In this document: one piece after another, positions 7,851-15,069 of the stretch
How positions within the stretch are numbered: position 1 is the first letter of the stretch
Layout: each line of letters starts with the position of its first letter
Source of the DNA: Methanocalculus alkaliphilus
GTDB lineage: Archaea; Halobacteriota; Methanomicrobia; Methanomicrobiales; Methanocorpusculaceae
Assembly: GCF_024170505.1 (NCBI RefSeq)
Contig: NZ_JALJYG010000017.1
Coordinates: 1 to 35,766, forward strand
Direction: 5' to 3'
Length of the DNA: 35,766 bases
Translations under genes and position numbers: made by a program
The notes under the pieces: generated by a model
The model's input: the letters and a program-made list of their open reading frames with translations, nothing else
What the model was told of the DNA's origin: nothing
The model's database searches: none

Positions 7851-8336
7851 ATGGCAGATGGAGAAGAGAAGCAGACCCAGGATGAGGTCTCAACGCATAT
7901 AAAGAACCTGATGCAGATGGACATATACCATAGCCTGATGGAAGCTGCTGAGCTTGGGAGGATAGGCGGCCCGGCAGTCAGTCCGCTTATGGAGGAGCTT
8001 GCTTCCGGAAACAGCGCCGGCCGCTGGAGGGCGGTGATGGCACTTGCCAGGGTGGGGAGCCCGGCTGTTCCGGCACTTATTGATGCTCTGAAGAGGGAGG
8101 ACGAACATCTTCGGACGGCTGCGGTATGGGCTCTTGCTGAGATCGGGGATGAACGCTCTGTTGACTGCCTCATTGAGAATCTCAATTGCAGTTCCTCAGA
8201 GTCCTGCCAGGCAGTAACCGCGGCTGCACTTCTGAAGATTCATACCCCGGCCGCAGTTGCCGCTGTTGAGAAGAAGATGCATGATGCTGGTAAAGAATTC
8301 GAGGATGTCGTCTCGGTCGCATTGTATGGCACCTGA
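7851..8336 (+). CDS. HEAT-repeat protein
   Basis: The protein has 161 residues and no signal peptide or membrane segment, so it is cytosolic. It contains consecutive HEAT/PBS-lyase-like helical repeats: ELGRIGGPAVSPLMEELAS, then WRAVMALARVGSPAVPALIDALK, then LRTAAVWALAEIGDERSVDCLIENL, and a weaker fourth (QAVTAAALLKI). Such proteins are usually protein-binding scaffolds; related PBS-lyase HEAT repeats occur in phycobilin lyases, but nothing here implies that activity. It is followed 115 nt later by thiC on the same strand, after a T6 run at 8349-8354. Function is unknown. Confidence 0.85.
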   Translation: MADGEEKQTQDEVSTHIKNLMQMDIYHSLMEAAELGRIGGPAVSPLMEELASGNSAGRWRAVMALARVGSPAVPALIDALKREDEHLRTAAVWALAEIGDERSVDCLIENLNCSSSESCQAVTAAALLKIHTPAAVAAVEKKMHDAGKEFEDVVSVALYGT

Positions 8337-8391
8337 GACGCCACCCACTTTTTTCAGGGTTCATTGAAATGGGATTTCCTCCGGACCACAA

Positions 8392-8443
8392 TACGTACGT
8401 TCATTCGGGATTGGTGCAGAAGGTGTACGTACAAACCGGAGGA
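8392..8443 (+). promoter_or_regulatory. thiC leader with two GTACGT palindromes and a Shine-Dalgarno site
   Basis: ACGTACGT (8393-8400) and TGTACGTACA (8424-8433) are perfect palindromes about 32 bp apart, centre to centre. GGAGGA at 8438-8443 is a good ribosome-binding site 8 nt before the thiC ATG. No canonical TATA box is obvious. Archaeal thiamine genes are known to be controlled by ThiR-type repressors in some lineages; these palindromes are candidate operators. No TPP-riboswitch core was recognised. Confidence 0.4.
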
Positions 8444-8451
8444 TCCAGCAG

Positions 8452-9690
8452 ATGGGCACAATCATAGAAGAGGCACGGCAGGGGCGGATAGCACCCGTCG
8501 TCAGGGCCGCAGCAGAGCGGGAGGGGATCGACCCCGCCACCCTCCTCCCGGGGATCGCCCGGGGAAGTATCACTGTGATGGCACGGGGGGATCTCGGCAT
8601 CGGGATCGGAGAGGGGCTCTCTGCAAAGGTGAATGTGAATATCGGCACATCAACAGTGAAGTCAGATATCGCAGCCGAGGTTGAGAAGGCCAGGATCGCC
8701 GAGCGCTATGGAGCAGATACCCTCACCGACCTCTCGATGGGAGGGGATATCCGGGAGATCCGGGCGGCGGTGCTGAAGGGAACGACGCTGCCGCTCACCA
8801 CCGTCCCAATCTATCAGGCGGTCATCGATGCCGGCGGGATCGGGGAACTCGATGCGGATGGGATTATCGATACCCTCAGGCAGCAGGCGGCGGAGGGGGT
8901 GAGCTCATTCGTCCTTCATATCCCGGGCCACAAGACGATTGCAGCCCTGAGAGAGAGTGAGCGTATCCTTGGTGTCGTCTCAAAAGGTGGCTCCATGACT
9001 GCGGCATACATGCTCCGGACCGGGAAGGAGAACCCCTTCATCGAGCATTTTGATGAGGTGATGGAGATCGCCCGGCGGCATGAGATCATCGTCTCGCTCG
9101 GCAACACGATGCGTGGCGGGAGTATTATGGACGGAACCGATGCAGCCGCACGGATGGAACGGGAGGAGCATATCCGGATCGCCGATGCCTGCAACCGGGA
9201 GGGGGTCCAGGTGATCATTGAGGGGTGTGGCGGCCATCTCCGGATCGACCGGATTCCGACCTGTGTCCGTGCGTACAAGGATGCCTGTCCGTACCCCCTC
9301 TTCGTCGCCGGACCCCTGGCGACCGACCGGGCCGTCGGCCATGATCAGATCGCAGGGGCGGTCGGGGCGAGCGTCGCCGTCTCAGCGGGGGCGGACTACC
9401 TCTGTGCGATCACGCCGGCAGAGCATATCGGCCTTCCCACAAAAGAAGAGGTCCGCGAAGGGCTGATGGCTTTCCGGATCGCAGCTCATATCGGCGATAC
9501 GGTCAGGATCGGATCAGATGCCGCCGATGCAAGGCTCTCCGTCTGCCGTGCCGGGCTCGACTGGAAAGGCCAGGTACAGCATGCCATCGATCCGGAGCGG
9601 ATCGCCGAAGTCGTTCCTGATGAGGGGCCCTGCTCGATGTGCGGCGAGTATTGTGCCATCAAGATCATGCGGGAGTCGCTCTCCCGCTGA
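8452..9690 (+). CDS. thiC: Phosphomethylpyrimidine synthase ThiC
   Basis: The protein has 412 residues. ThiC converts 5-aminoimidazole ribotide to the hydroxymethylpyrimidine phosphate moiety of thiamine by radical SAM chemistry, using a [4Fe-4S] cluster bound by a C-terminal CxxCxxxxC motif. That motif is present at C394, C397 and C402. The barrel carries typical ThiC stretches such as MARGDLGIGIGEGL, ADTLTDLSMGGDI, LPLTTVPIYQA, VSKGGSMTAAYML and LGNTMRGGSIMDGTDAA. The length fits archaeal ThiC, which lacks the long N-terminal domain of plant and many bacterial enzymes. No other thiamine gene is adjacent. The stop is 1 nt from the stop of the convergent DUF362 gene. Confidence 0.97.
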   Translation: MGTIIEEARQGRIAPVVRAAAEREGIDPATLLPGIARGSITVMARGDLGIGIGEGLSAKVNVNIGTSTVKSDIAAEVEKARIAERYGADTLTDLSMGGDIREIRAAVLKGTTLPLTTVPIYQAVIDAGGIGELDADGIIDTLRQQAAEGVSSFVLHIPGHKTIAALRESERILGVVSKGGSMTAAYMLRTGKENPFIEHFDEVMEIARRHEIIVSLGNTMRGGSIMDGTDAAARMEREEHIRIADACNREGVQVIIEGCGGHLRIDRIPTCVRAYKDACPYPLFVAGPLATDRAVGHDQIAGAVGASVAVSAGADYLCAITPAEHIGLPTKEEVREGLMAFRIAAHIGDTVRIGSDAADARLSVCRAGLDWKGQVQHAIDPERIAEVVPDEGPCSMCGEYCAIKIMRESLSR

Positions 9691-9691
9691 T

Positions 9692-10798
9692 TCAGATCCG
9701 GATCAGGTCATACGCACTTCTTCCAAGCCCGATCCGCTCTCCATGGCGGATCTGCGTTCTGATAGGAATCTCCGGCCAGACCCCGGCGAACTTATCCTCG
9801 CCGGGGCGATGGTGTGCGGCCAGTCGCGTCCCTGAGAATCCCTGCTGGCCATCGACGAGATCGAGGCTTGCCGCATCGATTGCGACCGGGTCCGTCGAGG
9901 CGAGGATACCGATATCCGGGACGATTGGCCGGTCGCTGAAGGGAGCACAGTCGCAGTCCGGGGTGATCCGAAGGAGGACATTCAGGTAGAGTGCCTTTTC
10001 TGGGAAGAGGGAGGCGGCACCGAGGGCGTACTCGGCGAGGTATTCCGAGAGGCGTGCGGCATCACGTTTATAATCGAAGTAGATCGCCGATTCCGGGCAG
10101 ACCTCAAGGCAGATGCCGCAGCCGATACATCGGTGCGAATCAACCAGTGCAAAGCCATCGAACCTGATCGCCCCCTCCGGGCAGGCAGAGATGCAGCCGC
10201 CGCAGCCGACACACTCCTCATCCCTGACGATGGCGGGCATCGCCCGGTGCTGTTCGCGTTTTCCCTCTGCGGAGGCACACCCCATCGCAAGGTTCTTGAT
10301 CGCACCGCCAAACCCGGCGACGGCATGGCCCTTCAGGTGCGACACCACGACCAGGGCATCCGCCTCGGCGATCCCCGCAGCAATCCGGGTCTCGTTCTTA
10401 TGCACACCCGGGATCTCCACCACCACATCATTCTTCGACCGCAGACCATCAGCAATAAAGACCGGGGCGCCGATCACCTCGGAGCCGAACCCGTGCCGGA
10501 TCGCAAGGGCGAGATGGGAGACGGCATCAAACCGCATCCCCCGGTAGAGGGTGTTCGTATCGGTCACAAACGGGACCCCGCCCGCCTCTTTCACCTTCGA
10601 GACGACCTGCCGGATATAGAGGGGGGAGACGAAGCTGTCGCACCCCTCCTCTCCGAAATGGGTCTTCACCGCGACAAGCCCCTGGTCCGGGATCATCTCC
10701 TTCAGGCCGGCCTCGTCAAGGATCCTAAGGATCTTTGCCTGGAGGCTCTCCCCACAACATCCCGCCTCAGACGAGGCGAACCACACCTTTGCAGCCAT
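9692..10798 (-). CDS. DUF362 protein with two 4Fe-4S ferredoxin motifs
   Basis: The protein has 368 residues from the chosen start. It has a DUF362 domain ([42 protein letters not shown]) with an inserted bacterial-type ferredoxin pair, [15 protein letters not shown] and [15 protein letters not shown], each binding a [4Fe-4S] cluster. DUF362/ferredoxin proteins are cytosolic, common in methanogens and anaerobes, and functionally uncharacterised; an electron-transfer or cofactor role is a guess. The ORF is open up to an ATG at 10858, giving a proline-rich N-terminus that looks artificial. The ATG at 10798 begins MAAKVWF, which resembles the usual family start, so it is preferred; 10819 is another option. 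No start has a clear ribosome-binding site. Confidence 0.88.
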   Translation of the reverse strand: MAAKVWFASSEAGCCGESLQAKILRILDEAGLKEMIPDQGLVAVKTHFGEEGCDSFVSPLYIRQVVSKVKEAGGVPFVTDTNTLYRGMRFDAVSHLALAIRHGFGSEVIGAPVFIADGLRSKNDVVVEIPGVHKNETRIAAGIAEADALVVVSHLKGHAVAGFGGAIKNLAMGCASAEGKREQHRAMPAIVRDEECVGCGGCISACPEGAIRFDGFALVDSHRCIGCGICLEVCPESAIYFDYKRDAARLSEYLAEYALGAASLFPEKALYLNVLLRITPDCDCAPFSDRPIVPDIGILASTDPVAIDAASLDLVDGQQGFSGTRLAAHHRPGEDKFAGVWPEIPIRTQIRHGERIGLGRSAYDLIRI

Positions 10799-10858
10799 GG
10801 AGAAAGGTGGGGCGTTCATGGGAGAAGATACTTGGGGAGGGGGGGGAGGTATTTCCAT

Positions 10859-11239
10859 TTTGGAAACAACTGCCGGTAGGAGGCGAGTTCTAAGACGAGC
10901 GATACAACCAGAATAAGATTTGGGTTTCAGAAAGTGGAATACACATCAAGGTGGGTTGATGGTTGTTTCCAGGCCTGGTGTTGAAGTGCTACAATACCAC
11001 AACATCCAGCAATTATCCAGCCTGCATCCAACGTAATTTTTAAAATTTTACAATATTGGAGCCTGTTTTTTTAATTTGAGGTTTTTAAAGGCTTAAATAA
11101 TATCCAACTATTATCTAAATCTGAAAGGCCCTCTTCTCTGCCTTTGGTATAGATCCAAGGCGAACCACACCACCCCGTCACAGAGGGAATCTTTTAAGTA
11201 ACCATGCAATCAATACCTAACCAGATACCTGCGCCATGA
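10859..11239. other. 380-nt intergenic region, mostly AT-rich
   Basis: No convincing gene was seen. From about 10930 to 11030 the DNA is less AT-rich and can fold: GTGTTG can pair with CAACA-type sequences, and GCTGGAT occurs twice on the minus strand within 11001-11022. The block is flanked by an AT-rich run at 11031-11050 that reads TTTTAAAAATTA on the minus strand, a possible TATA box. That would give a leader of 150-200 nt for the DUF362 gene, or a separate small RNA. A further T7 run follows at about 11069-11075. The right end carries the aIF1A promoter. Confidence 0.35.
11191..11200 (+). promoter_or_regulatory. TATA box of the aIF1A gene
   Basis: cttttaagta lies about 45 nt before the ATG at 11240, predicting a transcript start near 11220 and a leader of about 20 nt. 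No strong Shine-Dalgarno sequence is visible in that leader. Confidence 0.4.
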
Positions 11240-11596
11240 ATGGATACATTCAGCAACGATACCGCAGGGGAGAAAGAGGTAGATCATCTGACTGGAAATA
11301 ACAGGAAACCCGGAGAACCGGAAGAGGTCGTGCGTGTCCGTCTTCCAAATAAGCGTATGAAAGAACAATTCGCCGTTGCAGATCTGATGCTTGGATCGAA
11401 CCATATCCGGATTCGCTGCGGGGACGGAATCACCCGTATGGGACGGATCAAAGGGAAGATCAAGAAGCGGGTCTGGATCCGTGAGGGAGATATTTTAATC
11501 GTCATTCCCTGGAGCTTCCAGGATGAGAAGGCCGATATCATCTATCGCTATACCAAGCCGCAGGTGGACTGGCTCAGATCCCATAACTACCTCTGA
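11240..11596 (+). CDS. eif1A: Translation initiation factor aIF1A
   Basis: The protein has 118 residues and is the archaeal counterpart of eukaryotic eIF1A. It binds the A-site region of the 30S subunit and helps tRNA and mRNA placement at initiation. The block GEPEEVVRVRLPNKRMKEQF, followed by the OB fold (IRIRCGDGITRMGRIKGKIKK), RVWIREGDILIVIPW and the tail VDWLRSHNYL, is diagnostic. The N-terminus is about 20 residues longer than many homologues, with an acidic segment before NRKPGEPEE; the first in-frame ATG after the promoter is used, and no later Met exists before the conserved block. It is monocistronic between an AT-rich spacer and a shared terminator. Confidence 0.96.
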   Translation: MDTFSNDTAGEKEVDHLTGNNRKPGEPEEVVRVRLPNKRMKEQFAVADLMLGSNHIRIRCGDGITRMGRIKGKIKKRVWIREGDILIVIPWSFQDEKADIIYRYTKPQVDWLRSHNYL

Positions 11597-11600
11597 TATT

Positions 11601-11620
11601 CTCTCTTTTTAAAAAAAAAA
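11601..11620. terminator. Bidirectional T/A-tract terminator
   Basis: A T5 run ending a pyrimidine tract (11601-11610) is followed directly by A10 (11611-11620). It serves aIF1A on the plus strand and, read on the minus strand as T10 just after the stop at 11624, the pilin-like operon. Confidence 0.6.
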
Positions 11621-11623
11621 GAT

Positions 11624-12361
11624 TCAGAATCCGGATACCCGGATAACCACCGTTCTGATGACGAGGCGGTTGACACCATGCCTGCGATATTCATCACCAG
11701 TTCGAACAAATCCGAGACGGTCGGTCATATAATTCCCCCAGGCAACTGAATAGTCATCGCCGGGATCAGCATTATAGCGGAGAGAGACATGCTCCCCTGC
11801 ATTAATCTGATATTCATCTGTTCTGACGGAGACACCTTTCATCTCGATCCGGCCGACACCCGCAATAGATCGGGTCCTCTCCGTCTTAATCTCAATAAAC
11901 GAGAGGATAAGCGTATTGCTCGGATCATCATAGAACCATCGCGGCTCTGCAATCATCGCAGAACCTGTCCCAAATCCCGGACGGGTCAGGACCGCCCCAT
12001 TCTCGATGACGATATGTGTCCTGTCATGATCCGCAACATACCGGAGCTGGCCGGGGGTGCTCTCTTTGGTAAGATTACCACCTTTGTAAACCTCAAAGAA
12101 TCCCGACGCATCCGTCACCGTCAGCACCCCTCCCTGTACCTGGAGTGCCGTCTCCTTGTAGGGAACCATCTTATAGCTGAGACTCTTGAAGTCGTTCTGG
12201 AGAACGATCATCGTCTGCTCCATATTCCGAACATCTGCCTGGCTCTGGCCGGCGACGATGAGGGGGAGACCATACAGGACGACGATCGCTATCCCGGTCA
12301 CGACGATTGAGAAGATGAGGATGAAACCTACCGCCTCCGATACCCCGTCATCATGCCGCAT
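11624..12361 (-). CDS. Pilin-like membrane-anchored protein, DUF7289-like
   Basis: The protein has 245 residues. A short charged N-terminus (MRHDDGVSEAVGF) runs into one hydrophobic helix (about 10-35) and then an extracellular beta-rich domain, the layout of archaeal type IV pilin-like proteins of the DUF7289 type. The start at 12361 is chosen because AGGAGGTG (12368-12375) lies 6 nt upstream; the longer ORF from 12451 has no such support. It is the last gene of a six-gene minus-strand operon and starts 1 nt after the upstream stop. Surface assembly is inferred; the matching ATPase and TadC-like membrane genes are not in the window. Function is unknown. Confidence 0.8.
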   Translation of the reverse strand: MRHDDGVSEAVGFILIFSIVVTGIAIVVLYGLPLIVAGQSQADVRNMEQTMIVLQNDFKSLSYKMVPYKETALQVQGGVLTVTDASGFFEVYKGGNLTKESTPGQLRYVADHDRTHIVIENGAVLTRPGFGTGSAMIAEPRWFYDDPSNTLILSFIEIKTERTRSIAGVGRIEMKGVSVRTDEYQINAGEHVSLRYNADPGDDYSVAWGNYMTDRLGFVRTGDEYRRHGVNRLVIRTVVIRVSGF

Positions 12362-12362
12362 C

Positions 12363-12797
12363 TCAGACACCTCCTGAGTCATAGACGATCCTGGTAAATC
12401 CGCCCCCGGTCGTCGATCCCATGACTGCTCTCGTCGCCCCGATCCCGGCAAGCGAGATCACCGTCTGAGACCGCTCGTTCCTGACCTCTATCTCCTGATC
12501 AGTACCTGCCCGCCTCACCGTGATGGTATAGCCAGCTCCGAGGACCTCCTCGGGAATATCTATTTCTGATATGATCGAGCCGTTCACCGGGGCGATGGTA
12601 TAGACATCCACCACCCGGACAGACATCCCGTTGCCGATATCGACAAAGGAGTGGTAGGTGAACCGTTCGGCCGGCCTTTCCATCAGGGCATGATTGGCCG
12701 TGATCATCACCATCACAAGGAGGACCATCAGAACTCCGGTAATAATGATATAACCGATGAGGTTTGCAACACCGTCAGACGAGCAGGGTCTCTTCAT
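12363..12797 (-). CDS. Pilin-like membrane-anchored protein, DUF7266-like
   Basis: The protein has 144 residues. After MKRPCSSDGVANLIG comes a hydrophobic helix of about 20 residues (YIIITGVLMVLLVMVMITA), then a beta-rich domain ending in TRAVMGSTTGGGFTRIVYD. The short charged head plus one N-terminal helix fits the pilin-like families found in clusters in haloarchaea and methanogens, best DUF7266. It overlaps the upstream gene by 23 nt, and GGAG lies 9 nt before its ATG, so translation is coupled. It probably assembles with, or helps mature, a surface filament together with its neighbours. Function is unknown. Confidence 0.78.
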   Translation of the reverse strand: MKRPCSSDGVANLIGYIIITGVLMVLLVMVMITANHALMERPAERFTYHSFVDIGNGMSVRVVDVYTIAPVNGSIISEIDIPEEVLGAGYTITVRRAGTDQEIEVRNERSQTVISLAGIGATRAVMGSTTGGGFTRIVYDSGGV

Positions 12798-13137
12798 ACA
12801 CTGTAACTCCGTTATTATATCGTATCATTACCCTCGTCATATGAGGAATATCCGGTTCTGGTCTCCAATCCACTGAAATGATTGCATGGTTCCTCTTCAG
12901 TGAGAGAAGCCGCATATCCTCATAGACATCATGAGTAAATGAATCATCCCCAACTGAACTGATCACCTGCCCCCGGAGATCACGTATCTCGTGTTTGGGG
13001 AACTCAAGGACTCCTTCCGCAGTCGTCTGGCCGACAAGCGTCGCCTGGCTGACGATGAGCATCAGGAAGAGGAGCGAGATGCTGATGAGAAACCCCATCA
13101 GGACGATCCACTGCCCGTCTTCATTCAGCCCCGCCAT
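12775..13137 (-). CDS. Pilin-like membrane-anchored protein, DUF7261-like
   Basis: The protein has 120 residues. The head MAGLNEDGQW is followed by a helix (about 11-30) of Ile, Leu and Phe, then a small soluble domain exposed outside. The pattern DGQ-W-hydrophobic matches DUF7261-type pilin-like proteins. GAGGTGATC lies just upstream of the ATG, a strong ribosome-binding site within the 13-nt overlap region with the preceding gene. Family placement rests on pattern and gene order rather than on a distinctive motif. Confidence 0.75.
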   Translation of the reverse strand: MAGLNEDGQWIVLMGFLISISLLFLMLIVSQATLVGQTTAEGVLEFPKHEIRDLRGQVISSVGDDSFTHDVYEDMRLLSLKRNHAIISVDWRPEPDIPHMTRVMIRYNNGVTVYEETLLV

Positions 13138-13631
13138 AGGATCACCTCAAGGAGAACCACCTGGTCCCTATTCTGGATCGGAGGATGGAGATTATGCCCC
13201 TCTCGCAGATAGACCCACCTCGTTACCCGTACCGCAGGATCATATCCCGTATACTTTTCAGACTCCTTGAATTTGACAGATCCAGTCGTAGAGCCTGTCC
13301 GGTATAATATATTCGCAGAATATTGCACATAATCATCATCAAGGGCAAAGGATCGCTCCCTGAGAAGCCGATAGTAGTCCTCATGGAAACCTCCATCATC
13401 CCCGTTATTGAGCAGAATCTCAAGCTGTGTCCTCCCACCACGCCCGATGGGCATATCCATCACCGCCAGTGCATCAGCCCCCAGCTGCTCAAGGAGCATA
13501 TCATCAATATGGGTATCACCCGGCGTATAGATACTGATCGCCTGGAAGACGATTGTCGCTGTTGCGATCATCAGGAGTGCCGCCGCAACCCCCTCGATGG
13601 TATACAGGGTTGCATCATCCCGCACTACCAT
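13125..13631 (-). CDS. Pilin-like membrane-anchored protein, DUF7288-like
   Basis: The protein has 168 residues. The N-terminus MVVRDDATLYTIEGVAAALL leads into a helix ending near TATIVFQAISIYTPG; the YTIEG-helix-TP pattern is typical of DUF7288. The rest (ILLNNGDD.GFHEDYYRLL, then NILYRTG) looks like a soluble extracellular domain. It overlaps the upstream gene by 7 nt, and GAGGTG precedes the ATG. It belongs to the same operon and presumably the same surface structure as its neighbours. Confidence 0.78.
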   Translation of the reverse strand: MVVRDDATLYTIEGVAAALLMIATATIVFQAISIYTPGDTHIDDMLLEQLGADALAVMDMPIGRGGRTQLEILLNNGDDGGFHEDYYRLLRERSFALDDDYVQYSANILYRTGSTTGSVKFKESEKYTGYDPAVRVTRWVYLREGHNLHPPIQNRDQVVLLEVILWRG

Positions 13632-14626
13632 ACCGCCACCTCAAGGATCCCGGGCTCTGCTGGAGGAATGGATGCAGTACTATAATCATACCTGATCACC
13701 TGGCGATCGGCACCGTCCGGATTACGAGGAAAAATGAAGGTAATTGTTATTGTATCTGCCTGGCGCCACGGAGGATTTGTAACCGGATGAAGCACAAAGA
13801 TAAAATCATCTGAAACCGGCTCACCATCCTGCAACGTATCATCGAGAGAGACGACCTCATTCCCATCAATCTCAACTGTATAGGCGGCAAACGGGATGGT
13901 GATCCCCTGCCTCGCGATCTCGATCTCATGAAGAACCACGGTCTCATTCCCGGTGACATTGAGGTACTCTCTGATGTTCCTGACCTCAATCCGGAGCGGA
14001 TCGACCCGTGGATCGATCCGGAAGAGAGGATCAACCGACCGGTCAATAAGGGTGGGACATGGGATCTCGATGGTGAGCCGCTGATCAGCGGTCTGATTCT
14101 CCGGGAGATGAAACTCATGGTGAACATATCCATCCCTGATAAGAGATGACGTCTCTTTGACGGTTACCACCCGCCTCACCACGCCGAACTGCTCAGGAGG
14201 GGTAGGCCCGACGGACCACCGGTCATCTCTATGACTGAGGGTGATATGAAAGGAGTACGGGTAGTCCCCAAAGATGAGGGAACGCAGGTAATCATCAGGA
14301 TAGGTGAAGAAACCGGTATCAAAGAAGCGATCAATCTTCGCCGGCGAGAGGATATGGGGGCTCCCATGCTCGACGGTAAGCCCCATCCTGATGACATTAC
14401 CGGGATCTGTCTGCTGCTCCCAGACAGGGAAGTCCGGTGATATTGGCATACCGGGATCCTCGACCAGGATCACCCCGGTCCGGTACGCAACGGCATCATA
14501 ATCAATCTTGGCTGACTGGACAGCAAAGAGGGGGTGGGGAACCATTGCAACGACGACAATGAAGGCTGAGATGAAGATGGTAAACCCGACCAGAAAGTCG
14601 ATGGGAACCATCGCCCTGTCCTTCAA
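13625..14626 (-). CDS. Pilin-like membrane-anchored protein, DUF7287-like
   Basis: The protein has about 333 residues, the largest of the set. Its N-terminus MKDRAMVPIDFLVGFTIFIS runs into VVVAMVPHPLF; the DF-hydrophobic-VP pattern fits DUF7287. The body is rich in beta-prone segments and probably lies outside the cell. The chosen start is a TTG at 14626 that forms a TTGA overlap with the lipoprotein stop and has GGAGG about 10 nt upstream. An ATG at 14611 would remove five residues and is the main alternative; the ORF itself is open to 14722. A C-terminal block (SIPPAEPGILEVAVW) closes the protein. Confidence 0.78.
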   Translation of the reverse strand: MKDRAMVPIDFLVGFTIFISAFIVVVAMVPHPLFAVQSAKIDYDAVAYRTGVILVEDPGMPISPDFPVWEQQTDPGNVIRMGLTVEHGSPHILSPAKIDRFFDTGFFTYPDDYLRSLIFGDYPYSFHITLSHRDDRWSVGPTPPEQFGVVRRVVTVKETSSLIRDGYVHHEFHLPENQTADQRLTIEIPCPTLIDRSVDPLFRIDPRVDPLRIEVRNIREYLNVTGNETVVLHEIEIARQGITIPFAAYTVEIDGNEVVSLDDTLQDGEPVSDDFIFVLHPVTNPPWRQADTITITFIFPRNPDGADRQVIRYDYSTASIPPAEPGILEVAVW

Positions 14627-15009
14627 TCGCCAGCCCCCTCCCAGATGATCACAGGTGTCGGTTCGGAGGGCACGGGGAAGTTCCCGGGATCGATCGCCCT
14701 CTCCGGCTCCCGGCCCTCCCAATCGGTAAAGACGATCTCCCCGGAGGTGATATACACCATCAGGAATGCACCCTCCGGATCACGGGTGAGGAACGCCCAT
14801 GATGCCGCGGTCTCATCGGGGTGGACATCACGGCCGATGATCAGAAATACCTGATCACCCGCTGCTGCTACCGCCTCATCAAGGCCGATCCGGAGAACCT
14901 CTTCCCCCGGAGGGTCAAGGAAGACCAGAGAGGGGAGAGGATCATCCTGTGAGGGAGCTATACACCCGGATATTAGGAGGAGGAGAGCGAGGATCAGAAC
15001 AGGGAACAT
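14623..15009 (-). CDS. Small predicted lipoprotein, first gene of the pilin-like operon
   Basis: The protein has 128 residues. The signal MFPVLILALLLLISGC ends in a lipobox with Cys16, so it is anchored by lipid on the outer face of the membrane. The remaining 110 residues include VFLIIGRDVHPDETAASWAF and the end PVIIWEGAGD, with no family recognised. Its stop overlaps the next gene's TTG start, so production is coupled to the pilin-like proteins. It starts 60 nt after the DUF1015 stop and no clear TATA box precedes it, so co-transcription with DUF1015 is possible. Confidence 0.75.
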   Translation of the reverse strand: MFPVLILALLLLISGCIAPSQDDPLPSLVFLDPPGEEVLRIGLDEAVAAAGDQVFLIIGRDVHPDETAASWAFLTRDPEGAFLMVYITSGEIVFTDWEGREPERAIDPGNFPVPSEPTPVIIWEGAGD

Positions 15010-15069
15010 GATACATACCTGATCTCTCTTTTCTCTTTCAATCCTATGAGCTTTTGGATCACCGGCAGG

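Noticed and set aside
8334-8339. CTGAGA as part of a TPP riboswitch before thiC
   Set aside because: The hexamer overlaps the stop of the upstream HEAT gene, and the other conserved TPP-aptamer segments are not seen downstream.
9691-9691. A terminator between thiC and the DUF362 gene
   Set aside because: Only one base separates the two stops, and no T run lies just inside either gene.
10774-11171. 14-nt exact repeat (10774-10787 and 11158-11171) as a duplication trace
   Set aside because: A few exact 14-mers are expected by chance in a window of this size, and the flanks do not match.
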